Below, piece after piece: positions 40,194-51,970 of a stretch of DNA of 64,000 nucleotides. Under the pieces are notes generated by a model. The model did not search any database. It saw only the letters and a list, made by a program, of their open reading frames with translations, and was not told where the DNA came from. A program made the position numbers and the translations under genes. Source of the DNA: Tritrichomonas musculus. Lineage: Eukaryota > Parabasalia > Tritrichomonadida > Tritrichomonadidae. Location: the NCBI GenBank assembly GCA_039105265.1, contig JAPFFF010000021.1, forward strand, positions 1,426,001 through 1,490,000, written 5' to 3'. Within the stretch, counting starts at the first letter, position 1. Every line of letters begins with the position of its first letter.

Positions 40194-43100
40194 AGAACTT
40201 CATAATTGTTCGCTCTTAATCCTTTTATAAATGGTGCACATGCTTCATTCGGTAATACTATCATTTTATTATGAAATCCAGTTAAAGCATTTTTGTTAAT
40301 CGTTATTTTTGACATCATGTTATGATTCATTTGTAAGTTAATGTTCTTACCTGATTTAACACTTTGATTATCTAATATATCCTTATAATCTGATGAAACA
40401 ATTTTATTTGTTTTTAATGAGACACCTTTAAGTTTTAAGGATTTGGTCACACCTTCGTGGGCTTTGCCCTGAGCATCTATAAATGCGTTATTCCATATTG
40501 TATAACATTTAGGACATAAAGCTACTTGATTATCACCGTATTTTTCAACACAACAACCCAAAATTTTCTTTTCATCATAAACTGTATTAATTGATGGATC
40601 AGGCATGAATTTATAAATATTTTCATCATAAAATTGTTGATCTTTAATGATGTGTTTAAATACTTGATCATTTGATTCATTCATGTTTCCAGCAATAGCA
40701 AAATAAGCTGAATCAGTGTCTGCAGATGTTAAATGAAATTTATTAGTGTCCAAACATTTAAACATAAAGTCATAAATGAATGTTAAATACCAAAATTTAG
40801 CATTATCAAGAGTGAAGAATGCCGTTTGAATACATGTTTTACACCTGAATGATTTAGGATTTGATTGAATAAGGAATGTATCATCAGCAATTCTGGAACC
40901 ATTAATATAAGTATCTGATACAATTGATTGATAAGCTTTATCTGAATCACAAATTTTAACCTTACTATATTTTTCTGTATTCATTCCATCATAACCGTAT
41001 GAACCATTCATTGATATTTTATAAAATTTTTCGTTTCCGGATGATTTACCAGCAATAATATCTTGACGTTTACGCATGAATTCGTTAACAAATGGATGAA
41101 AAGCTTTATTTGCCTCATACAATGATAAATTAAGGATATCAATGACTTTTAATCCATGATCAATGAGGAACCATAAATAATAACAACCAAAGGATTTAAA
41201 TTCACCCATTGTATCTAATGTCATTGTTAATTTAGTATCTGTTTTATCAATAACACTAATTTTATTTTTCTTTCCGTATTGATACATATATTTACCAATA
41301 ACATCTTCAGTATTTTTAATATCAAAATTACGAAATACTGGTGGAAAGTTAATGAGATCATTTATTTTATTAATGGGACATTCTAATTTAACTTTAGCTC
41401 TAAATATCAATTCAGGATTTGGTTCATATCTATGTTTAGTATAAATTATATTCATACATTTTTTATAAACTTCATCTTTTTTGTTTCCTTTTTCGTCATA
41501 ACATTCAAAACGAGTAATTAATGAACCGGGCATATACATAATGCCTCCATGATAAGGGTTAAATTCATGATAATTTGACGAAAATGATGAAGGATAAAGT
41601 GAGTTGAAATCAACACCCACAACATGTGAAACAATATTAGGTGTATCATATGAAATGACTTTATTATGCTCAAATTTGAATTTATTAATGTGTGAAACAC
41701 CACGGATATTTTTACGATGCATTACCATAGATAAACCACCTGTTATACCTTCACGTAAATCATAATATTCTTTTTCATTTGACAAAGTAGATGGTAATTT
41801 ATGAAGCCGGCAATATTTATTTAATTGAATTCTTAAACGAGTCACTTTATCATCTGAACGATTTCTTAATTGATTGCATGATGCACAAGCTAATAAACAA
41901 TTACTTAATTCATGACCTATATCATTATTGATTCTATCAAGTGTTGGTTTATTATGATTTGTGAAATGTTCACCACAGAGATGACATTTACCAGTTGAAG
42001 GATTATTATATAATTTCATGAATTCATCAAAATCATCTTCTGAAACTACTTTATTTAAATTACGTTGAGGTTTGTTTGGATTTAATTTATTGAATCTTTC
42101 ATCTTGATAATAATATGAATCACATTTATAACTCCATTAATTTAGACTAGGAATGAAAGTATTTGATGTATTGATTATGTTATAGTCAATTGATGGATCA
42201 AAATCTTTATAAGCTAGTGCGTATTTAATACAAACTGAATTTTTAGATAATGAAAGATTTGAGATTAAATCAACGTTATATTGAGCGTTTAAATTAATGA
42301 GGTTATCAATTGGTTTAATCATCATTTCAACGTCATTATCATTATATGAAAGTAAGTAATCCCAACGTGTATTAAAACGTTTTGAATCTTCAAGATATAG
42401 GTTATATTCTTCTTCATTAATGAGGAAACGTTGACCAAGATATGAATAAAAGTCTTTATATTCGAATGGTTGAGATTGTGAAAGTACAACATTAAAGTTT
42501 TCAGTATTGACAGCTTCATATGGAAAAACTCCTTTTGATGAATTGGATTCACCACCAAAATCAATACCAAATTGTTTTAATGTACCACCAGCAATGAATG
42601 CTTGGGCATCAATGAAGCGTAAAGAAATTTTATCAGATTTAAGAATGAATTGTTTAAGAGCAGTAGATGAACCAATTAATGAGTTATTATCAACTGACCA
42701 AGAGCAATTTTCACCTTTATGATTAAAATATTGTTTGAATAAATTTGAATCAAAACGTGAAGAATTAAAACCAAATACGGTAACTGTTTCGAGATCATGA
42801 ACTATATCTTTTGGATCTTCAATATTGAGCATTTGCTTATAAAAGTTAATTTTATCATTAATGATTAAATGTGCTTGATTAAACATATATTCAATCCAAT
42901 GAATAATAAAATCTTTATCACGAGCATCAAAATGTTTTGTTAAAGTTCCTGATGAAAATTTAATGCAACAACTAACGGATAAAGGAACTAATCGTGAATT
43001 AATCGTTGTTGATTTAGTTAATGATTCATTTATTGAATGTTCCATTGTTTCAAAATCATATGTCATATAATATTCTTGAGGTTTGAATTGAAGGTTATGA

Positions 43101-44773
43101 GCTAGACAATATTCATAAACAGAGTTGGATAGAATATGAGGACAATATGGTAAAGATTGTTTTTCAACAATGAAGTTTTTCTTAAATTTACCATCACATT
43201 TATTAACATGTTGTTCAAATCGTTTATGATTATTAATCCCTCTAACAACATAAGATTTACATTTAGGACAAACTAACAAACCAGTTAATTTTTCAGCATC
43301 TTTGATATACATAATATGAAGTATTTGACCTTTTGAATAAAGTAAGGCATTAAATGTTGTGTATGATTTATCAAAAAACCATTGTTCAGATATGTCATAT
43401 AAACCAGTACCAAAATATTCATAAATGTTAACATTGATTTTATGCTTTTGTGCTGAAAGTTTCATTTCTTCCATTGTTGTACCATCATAATTATTCAAGA
43501 AATTAAGAGCTTCATTTGTGATTTTAGTTTTATATGGAAATCCATGTTCTTCACATAAAAGACGCCGTGCATGATTTGTTCGGTCATTTAATTTATAACT
43601 TTTATAATTTAATAATTTTGGATTAACACAAACAGCTAAAAAACGATACCAACACATTTTATCATCTTCATTATCAGTAATGATAAGTTTTGATTTGACA
43701 AGTTCTTCAGGAAGCTGTAATTTACCAGTAATTTTAACTAATCGCGAAATAGTAAATGCAACTGATGAAACAAAAGTAAGTTTAACTGCTGACTCAGAAA
43801 CTTCATAGTTATGAAGAACGGACTCAATATAAAATTTGATTTTTTCAAGGTCGGAATTTGTTTGAACAGTTATAGGAATATTTGAAGAATATTTATAATT
43901 GATTGCATTAATTACTCGTTTTTCGTAATCATAACGGATTATTTCGTCATGCTGTTTTATGGGTATTTCAAAGATACCAGATAATTCAAAAGTTAACTTA
44001 AAAGGTTTCCGTTCTGATTTAAAGACTACATCTTCAAGGTAATTAAATATCTCATCAATGGTTGAAAATGAATTCAGATAATAAACAACTATTGGATCTT
44101 TATTTTGGTTTTTGGTAACAACTTCTTGATCCTTTAATGCTTTTCTATGTTGTTCAAGTAAATTTAAAGCAAGTTCATATTCATGTGGAACATTGACAAC
44201 TAAGTAGTCAATATCTTTACTTTGAAAATCATGACCAAAGTCTTTGAAGAAATTAATTAATTCTTCATTCTGGGCTTCAAATAACTTTTGAGCATATGGT
44301 TTTAATGGTTTCATTTCTTTTGGAGGAAGTGGTTTAAGTAATGGTTTATTTTTTAAAAGTTCATCAAGCATACGTTTATAATTTGCTTTTTGGGTATGAA
44401 TGACAGATTTTTCATTATTGATTTGAGAAACAAATTTGGTTTGTGTTTGTTGCTTATGTAATTCATCAATTGAATTTTTAATTTTAAGTTTATGCAAATT
44501 ATTATAGAAATATTCATCTGAATCGATGTATTTATGTGGAGGTTTTGGTGATGGAATATTTAATCCTTTAGCGAACCAATACATTGAATTATAATCATTT
44601 TCTCCATCATATCCTCTATCTAAAATATCTTGTACTATTGAGTCAATTAAATTTTCACGTAAATCTTTTTCATTATTAAATTCATTTTTCCATTCATCAA
44701 TGGTTGTATTATCATTATGAACTAAATTATCAAGTTCAATTAATTTTTCTATTGGTGTTTTATCTAATTTCAT
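40190..44773 (-). pseudogene. Polinton protein-primed family B DNA polymerase region (broken)
   Basis: The region shows, in order, a long Lys-rich N-terminal part, a Cys-pair element (LLVCPKCKSYVVRG), the 3'-5' exonuclease motifs (YYMTYDFETMEH, FGFNSSRFDSNLF, YNDNDVEMM), an HNH-like zinc element (CHLCGEHF, LDRINNDIGHELSNC), and the polymerase motifs A (VDFNSLYPSSF), B (KISMNGSYGYDG) and C (SADTDSAYF). This is the protein-primed PolB of Polintons, which replicates the element from a terminal protein primer. The polymerase region is not a single open gene, having about one break. Its parts otherwise look well kept, in line with a young element. Confidence 0.88.
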
Positions 44774-44879
44774 TTAGGTGGAAATAAAAATTTAAAAAAA
44801 TAAAAATTAATTTGATTTATTTTTTTTTAAGACAAGTGATATAAAAATAAATGATAAAATAATTTTATAATTTGTGGTG

Positions 44880-45300
44880 AACGTTTATTTATAAAATTTT
44901 TTTCGATTTATGTGAAACTTTGAAAAAGTTTGAGCCCTTGGCGAAGTATTCAAATTATCAGACATTTCGGAAATAACGTTTTTGTAAAATTTTATAATTT
45001 GTGTGAAACTTTGAAAAGTTTGAGCCCTTGGCGAAGTATTCAAATTATCAGACATTTCGGAAATAACGTATTTTATAAAATTTTATAAATTTTGAGTGAG
45101 TATTCAATTTATCAGACATTTAATTCAAATTATCAGACATTTCGGAAAAACGTATTTGTAAAATTTTTTCGATTTATGTGAGCATTCAAATTATCAGACA
45201 TTTCGGAAATAAAGAATTTTAAATTGAGAAACATTCAAATTATCAGACATTTCGGAAATAACGAATTTTTTTAATTTTCACATTTATGTTATAAAATTTA
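44880..45300 (+). repeat. Polinton right subterminal repeats
   Basis: About seven irregular units with the core CAAATTATCAGACATTTCGG followed by AAATAACG. Some units are longer and contain TTTGAGCCCTTGGCGAAG. The array starts with GTGAACGTTTATTTATAAAA, the complement of the inner border of the left array, so the two arrays share an inverted segment next to the genes. Confidence 0.85.
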
Positions 45301-45333
45301 TGTTTTCAAGCCGCTTTGCGGCTGGTCAAATGC

Positions 45334-45622
45334 CTTTTTGACTTTTGAGATTTGAGGATAAAATTTATGAAAATCATTTATGAAGTGGTGATGAATCAGT
45401 GGTGAAATTAAATTTTAAAAAAATTTGTAATAATATTATCACATATAACAAAATTTATTGATTTAAAATTAATATGTAGATAAGGCGTGAATTAAAATAA
45501 TGATATCATAGATTCTAAAAAGCAGTGAGTTGCGGATTGGTGAAATCATTATATATAGAATAACTGTGTAATGTGACGTGAACAATTATTAACCCCCCAC
45601 TGCTTATCTCATATACACTACT
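45334..45622 (-). repeat. Polinton right terminal inverted repeat
   Basis: 289 bases ending TATCTCATATACACTACT, the reverse complement of the left TIR with one visible difference. Just inside it lies a short perfect hairpin AGCCGC-TTT-GCGGCT (about 45,309-45,323). Confidence 0.93.
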
Positions 45623-45800
45623 AAAAAAAGAGCTAATTTTTAATTTATTTATATGTAAATCGCTCATAGTTATTGTTTCAAGCATAAAAATATAAAAAAA
45701 ATGATTTTTTGCATAAAAAATTAATTTGTGAGAACAGAATGAAAAATTTGATTAATCATTTAAAATTTAAATTCGCAATAGTCGTTATATATTTTTATAA

Positions 45801-46250
45801 ATATCTTAAAATTAAATAGGTTAAATTTAAAATAAAAAATATACATATGAATTATAATATGTATTAATATTATAATATTGATTTCAATTAAATTTATAGG
45901 GCCAATTTTTCTAGGAATGCTTAGATTTTTAAATTTCATTTTTTTTGTTTAATATCAAACAAAACAAAAGATATATAGAGGAATTAAAATCAGTTATCAA
46001 ATGTGCATAATAAGAGTTGGATAAGCATACATTTTAATAAAAGATGGTTGAAATATCTTGATTTTAATAATTTGGCAAAGTTGCATAAAATCGGGAAATG
46101 ATAGTTTTTTTATATTTATCATAGTATATATTTTAATTCACTTTATTTTCATTACGATTTAACAATAAGAAACCATATTTTTTTGCATTTTTTTATGAAA
46201 ATTTGAAATTGAGGGGAATTAATTATAACGTATTTTTTCTTCAGAATTTT
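45801..46250 (+). repeat. Diverged direct repeat right of the Polinton
   Basis: The partner of 25,640-26,093, same orientation, with the conserved blocks AAATAGGTTAAA, TAGGGCCAATTTTTCTAGGA, AATATCTTGATTTTAATAAT and TTTTTTCTTCAGAATTTT. It starts about 180 bases beyond the Polinton end. Confidence 0.7.
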
Positions 46251-47684
46251 ATAAAATAAAAATAAAATTACCCCCGGCGAGCGATTCAGATTAATAAGAA
46301 AATATGTATATATACATGTTGATTATAATAAAAATGCAAATAGTTACCCCTATGAAATTCACCAGAGCTCCCTATATTTTTATATTATATTTATTATTTT
46401 TTTTAAATACTAATATCTCTATAAATTAAAAAACTATTTTATATATTATATTAAAACTATATATATAATTTAATTTATATATAAATAAATAATATTAAAA
46501 TCAACAATATATCAGAACTAATTAGAAATTTCCAAAATACCATTTTTTCCCACTTACTTCTGCAAACATTAAAACGACCTAATAATTAAATATGATGTAT
46601 AGCATTAGGTATGCATTATATTATATTAAAAATAGCATTGATTTGATTAACAATTTAGTGAAAAAATCCACTTTTTTAAATAAAAAAATACGTTATTTTT
46701 AGTTCTCGCACTTCTATTAATTGTCATGTTTCAAAAGATATAAGAATGAAATTAAATTAATTTTATGTTTTCAGCAATAATCTATAATCTATAATAGAAT
46801 AAATGTCATTATTATTGTTCAGTGACTAAGATATTATCATAATTCAAAATCAAATAAACTATTGAAAATTTTAAAGTAAGTTATAGAATTAATTTTAAAA
46901 TTTTAAATGCTCATATATCAATTCTTGATTTTATCATAATAACAAAAACGATTATTATAATGCAAATGTATGTTTTTTTTTTGAATATAAAATTAAAAAT
47001 TGATAAAAATTACTGATGAAATATCGAGATTACATTTGAATTACGTTTATAATAAGTTTAATTTTTTTAAAAATCTTGATTTTTATCCTTTAAAAAACAA
47101 AACTAGAAAAAAGTAGTAGTGTATTTTTAAATCTTATTAAATATATCATGTATTTGATGCATTTTTATTTACCATATTCATATCATTTTAAAAATATCAT
47201 TAATAAATGATAGATTTTTAAAAAGCTTTCTATCAATTTTTTTGTTAAAATCATATGCGAAAAACTATGAAGAATGCTATTTAACGATATATTTCTTTCT
47301 GTCTAAACTGAAAAACTAAAAAAAGCGATTATTAGATATCAATCGTTGAGTTGAAAATCGATGAGTTGAACTTTTATATCGCAATATGTAATGTATATTT
47401 TGATCATACACAACACTCACGCACTTATATGCTTATTTTTGAGGAATTAGCCGCAATCTAATTATATATCTTGAGTAGATAAGGAATTTTCGGATGAAAC
47501 TCACGCCACTTTAATCTTCATCAGTCAGTGACCAAAATATATTTTTCTGGGATTTTTTCGCTGCATTCTTTGCATTGATTGGTAAAAAAAACTCACTATT
47601 TTTTGAATTTTCTCAAAAAAAATCACTATTTTTTAAAAAATTTTCAAAAAATTCACAATTTTTTTTTTTATTTAAAAAATAAAT
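46251..47684. other. Long AT-rich intergenic region
   Basis: About 1.4 kb with no open frame of note. A GC-richer patch at about 47,400-47,580 (CACGCACTTATATGC, GAAACTCACGCCACTTTAATC) is unlike its surroundings but has no recognisable gene or fold. The rest is poly-A/T rich. Confidence 0.5.
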
Positions 47685-47785
47685 GAAGTAGCTTTTTGAA
47701 AGGCGTAGCCTTCAAAAAGCTACTTCAATTTATGTTTAATTATCAGTTTTATAACTTTTTGAGTATTTTACAAAACTCAAAAAGT
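47685..47785. repeat. Stacked hairpins downstream of the giant AAA gene
   Basis: A perfect palindrome at 47,685-47,726 with 16-base arms GAAGTAGCTTTTTGAA around AGGCGTAGCC (its outer bases AGGC/GCC extend the stem). A second palindrome at 47,754-47,785 has 11-base arms ACTTTTTGAGT/ACTCAAAAAGT. It lies just after the 3' end of a minus-strand gene, as at 16,632-16,786. Confidence 0.85.
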
Positions 47786-47922
47786 GATACCTAGATAATT
47801 TTTTTTAAAAAAGCGAAATGTGAAGTGAAAAAAGTGATCAATTTGATTTCCACCCTGATGGATATTTATGGATAAAATCAGGATTTTCTATCCAGTTTGG
47901 CTCTTTTAGAAAATAGTCGTCA

Positions 47923-49400
47923 TCATGAGTTAATTTGTATGCGGTCATTATCATGGGCCAATGAACTTAAAATTTCTGAAATATATAAAACAAAAATTGC
48001 AGATCTCATTAAAACCTCATTTCTTGTTTTCTGTTGCCGTTCTGATTCATCATGATTTGAAATTTCTGTAAGTGAATTTTGAAGTTCTTGTTCAAAATGC
48101 GTTTTTAATTCAGAATTATTGAACTGACACCTTTCCTCATTGAAAACAATTCTAAAAATTATTTTGGCAATTTTATTTGCACACTCATCAAATGTTTCTG
48201 GAGATGAAAAAAGAATTTTTTCAATATTTCCTAAAAGGGCGTAACAATTAATATTTGAAATAATAGGACCTTTCTTTAGATTTTCTGCATCACCTGAATA
48301 ACTTACAAAAAGATAAAATAAATCTTGTGGTTTAAAACGAGGAATTTCAATACTTAAATTAGGATGACAACAATTAGCTTTTTGATGGATCCATTGGATT
48401 TCACTCTCTTCTTTAATTTCTTTTCGCAATGATATATCATTAAATATTTTATCAAGATCTTTAATTCTATCAAGGAAATTATCATTCTTCAACTTCATTA
48501 AAAAATGTGCTTTGAGTGTTGATAAAACTGAGTCTTTGACATAAGAATTGATTTCGAAATTACCTTCATAAGTCATTTCCATTAATTTCTTAGTTAATAA
48601 ATGAACTGAACTTTGCATTTCTAGGAATTTGCTGAGCTCGAAAACATCTTCATATATTTTTTGATTATTTTGATCAAAAATTTTATTAATAATAGCTTTC
48701 ACTTTTGAAAACCATATTACATGCTCATAAATTTTGATATTTGGCGTTTCATTATAATTCTGTATCTTTGATGGAACATAATTTGGCCATAAAATAATGT
48801 CATTAGAAGATTGATCAACACCTTTTTCCAAGAAATCAAGGAAATCCTGAACTTTTTTATTACATCTTTCGTAATTTTCTTGGTTTGGAGATTTTTCACT
48901 AATTTGAATAATTTGTTGAACGATCTGACTTTTAAGAAGAAGAGATTCTTTATCTTTAATGTTTGCGTTATCAAGTTTTTTGATGAGTTCTTTCAATTGG
49001 TTTCGAACAAGTTTTTCGGTATCTTTAATAAGATCTTGCTGAATTGCTTGATCTAAAGGAATTTTTGCGTCTTGAAGTTTATTGATGTATTTAGATGGAA
49101 GCCAAATATTTTGGTTAATATCCGGTGAAACTTCAAGATAACTGATTTCCCTTTGAATTTGATCTCTTACATTTTTGATTTTTTCTTTGTCATTTAAAGG
49201 AGGACAACTAAATTGGTTATTATATATAAGCCATAATTTAGATCTTTGATGACCAAAATACGATGCCCATTTATTAAAATCAATTATTTGATTAAATTGA
49301 TAGTTACAAATGTTTAAGTAAATTTCCGATACCGTTTTAATTATATCTGATTCAAGTGGATGCAAAATATCAATTAGAATCTTAATAATTTCTGGTGAAA
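47923..49400 (-). pseudogene. Giant AAA gene, C-terminal helical part
   Basis: The open frame of about 480 codons begins at TTG, and its sense continues upstream as SFSPEIIKILIDILHPLE. This shows it is the downstream part of the AAA gene behind the T-run frameshift near 49,405. It is all-helical and charged (LVRNQLKELIKKLDNANIKD) and ends at SSLAHDNDRIQINS. Midasin-type linkers after the AAA ring are also long and helical. There is no vWA or zinc motif. Confidence 0.6.
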
Positions 49401-49402
49401 AG

Positions 49403-51970
49403 CTAAAAAATAATTGGCCATATTTTGGATATCAATGGAACATCTGGATTTAGTTGATAAAATTTTGCTAAGTAAAGAAATTGGTTTGCATACTTATCTT
49501 TGGATAAGTATTTTGGTTTTATTGTTTTGTATTTTTCAAATTTTTCTTTGGAAATGAAATCATGATAAGTTTGGGATTTATTAGTGAAAATTTTATTAGT
49601 GAGACCATAAAATATTTTACTCCAAGGGGTTTTGGGCATTTTTTGTGTTAAATTTATTGATTTATTAGAAGCTGGGAAATAAATTTCTGATCCTGCAGAT
49701 AAATTAAGCGAGTCTTCTTCTTTAAAGATATAAGTAGGTACAATGCCTGAATATTTGGAAGAAAATACAAAATCATATGATTGAATGATTTCAATTCGAA
49801 AAGTAATTTTATGTTCATATAATTCCTTAAATAATGGAATCCAATAGAGAATCATATAAAATGGATGTGATTTATCTTTGAACAAATGATATGGAAATAT
49901 CTTTTCTATTTCATGGAAGAGATAATGATTTTCTTTTAAAATTGACATAAAACTATCAAATTGGGATTTATTTGGATTTTGTGCCATTTCATATATTATT
50001 GTAAGAAGATAAACTATCTCTTCATCATATAACATATATGGTGTAGTTGGGTAAAAGAAATTTTCTTTGGTTAATTTGAACAATAAATATACACTTGTAA
50101 TTTGTTTTTCAAAGTTTGGAAGTTTTTGGGAGCCAATATTATTAATAGTCATATTCAAGTATTGAGAATCAAGGTTTGGCATTTCATTTTTGATACTTTG
50201 GAAAAGATGGTAAAGAATTTGAACTTGAGTATATAAGGTTTCATAAACAGGCCAATTTTTATTATCTTTTATAGAGCAAGATTCTTTGATGATTTCAAGC
50301 GTATCTTTTAGATGATCATATATAAAGGAAATATCTATCAATTGAACATTCATGCATTTTCTAATGAATTCGTTGAATTCGAAAACAAATTTTTTATCTT
50401 TGTTATTTGAAGATACATATAATTGAATATTTCTAAGATCAATAAGTAAATATTCATATTTTTCTTTTTGATCAACGCCTTGAAGATTTACATCAAAATC
50501 TGCTTTATCTATTTCTTTTGAAAATTCGTTCAACATTTGATCTCTTTTTTGATCCAAATCTTTATCAATATATGAATTCATGTAATACAAATGAAAACTG
50601 CGGCACAAAACCTTATAGATACAACTCACTTCATTTCCATACTTTTTAATATGACGATCAAATTCTTTTAGAATAAATGTCAACGTTCTTGCTGTAAATT
50701 GAGAATCAGTTGCATAAGAATCCTTGTCATTTTGGCAATCTTTTTTAATAAATTGGTGAACATTAGATATTCTTTTACCAAGATCGAATGCTAAAAGATG
50801 TTCATATTTATAATTCTTCAATGAACCTCTCATAATTTCTGATGATGATTTCGTTGTTGAATCTAATGGAGGAAGTGTGAATGATATACATTTATTTAAG
50901 AAATTAGGATCAAGCGCTCTAAAGCTGGTTTTTGATGATGGATCATATGTAATAAAAAGTTGGAAATTATCATGAATTTTCCTGCTATTTGGTTTGTTTC
51001 TGGAAAAGAAATAATTTTCTCCACATTCAAATAAATAAATTTCTGGATCATCTCCACATAAGGATGAAAGTTTTTCTTCTATTTCAGGTGGTGCTGAACC
51101 AAGATCTTCAAAAACAACCCATTCACCTTTTTCCATTGCTTTAATAAACGCTGATTCTTCATGATGGAATCTTTTAGCTGTAGACATGGTTTGTGTAATT
51201 TTTTTTTCTGTTCTTTTTAACAATTGTCTTTCTTCTTCTGATACATCATGTTCTTTAATATAATTATTAATTAATGTCAAAAGATTTGAAAATTGCTTTG
51301 GTTTCCATTCTCTATGTGGAATTGAGAAATTGTCTTTAATAAATGTTTTGAATTCATCGAAAATCTGTAAATCTGAAAAGGCAATTTGGAACTCTTTTTT
51401 ATCTTTTTCTGTGATTTCATTCCGTAAAACAGATTGTCCAGTTAATATTGACATATCTGAATCACTATTCATTTGGTATACGCTTATTTTTTGTCCAAGC
51501 ATATTTGCAAAAAGTCTAATTATATGAGATTTTCCAGATGCTGTTGAACCTTGAATAATACAAACTCGTTTTGAAAGCACAGCACAGGTTAAAAAGAGCA
51601 AACATTGTTGCTGTTCAATTGTCAATGTTCTTAATTCTTGATATATTATTTCTGAATTATTCGGTTTGGTATGAATTGGAAGAGTTAAACCTTCTTTTTG
51701 TTCATCTGATTCTTTAACGTATAATTCCTTTCGATCTATATTGAAAATAAAATTTGGCTGACAAACCATTTTCAAAAGTCCAAGTTTCTCTAATACTTGA
51801 TTGATTGTTTCTTGTTGTAAAAATCTATATCCAAATAACATTTGTGATATCAGATCTTCATGAAAATATCCTTTTGTAACTTTCCTGAAAAGAATATACT
51901 TGTTGATATCATATAATGTAACAGCTGATGATGCATTGTTTTGTGATGCAAACTTTTTAGTGATCTTGTA
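49403..51970 (-). pseudogene. Giant AAA gene, AAA6 part
   Basis: It begins at the transposon border (KITKKFASQNNASSAVTLYD). It contains the sixth AAA module: Walker A CIIQGSTASGKSH (about 51,530-51,555), Walker B EWVVFEDLGSAPPE and a sensor region LFITYDPSSKTSFRALDP typical of AAA_5 proteins. A long helical region follows. Frames that run on into the transposon TIR (to 52,066) are artefacts. Confidence 0.7.

Larger units (their letters stand above)
26107..45622. mobile_element. Polinton/Maverick, 19.5 kb, nearly whole
   Basis: The ends are 289-bp inverted repeats starting AGTAGTGTATATGAGATAAG. Between them lie a packaging ATPase, a probable major capsid protein, a fibre-like protein, an integrase and a protein-primed family B polymerase region, plus small genes. 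This is the Polinton gene set, known from trichomonads in high copy number. The flanks are A-rich (TAAAAA left, AAAAAA right), so the expected 6-bp target duplication is ambiguous. The TIRs differ at one seen base, so the insertion is recent. It looks whole except for about one break. Genes on both strands are tightly packed, with an overlap of 49 bases at one convergent pair. Confidence 0.93.

Noticed and set aside
46300-46400. CCCCC-containing blocks near 46,273 and 46,346 as ends of TIR elements C or E
   Set aside because: Only the C run is shared; the neighbouring bases do not match either terminal motif.
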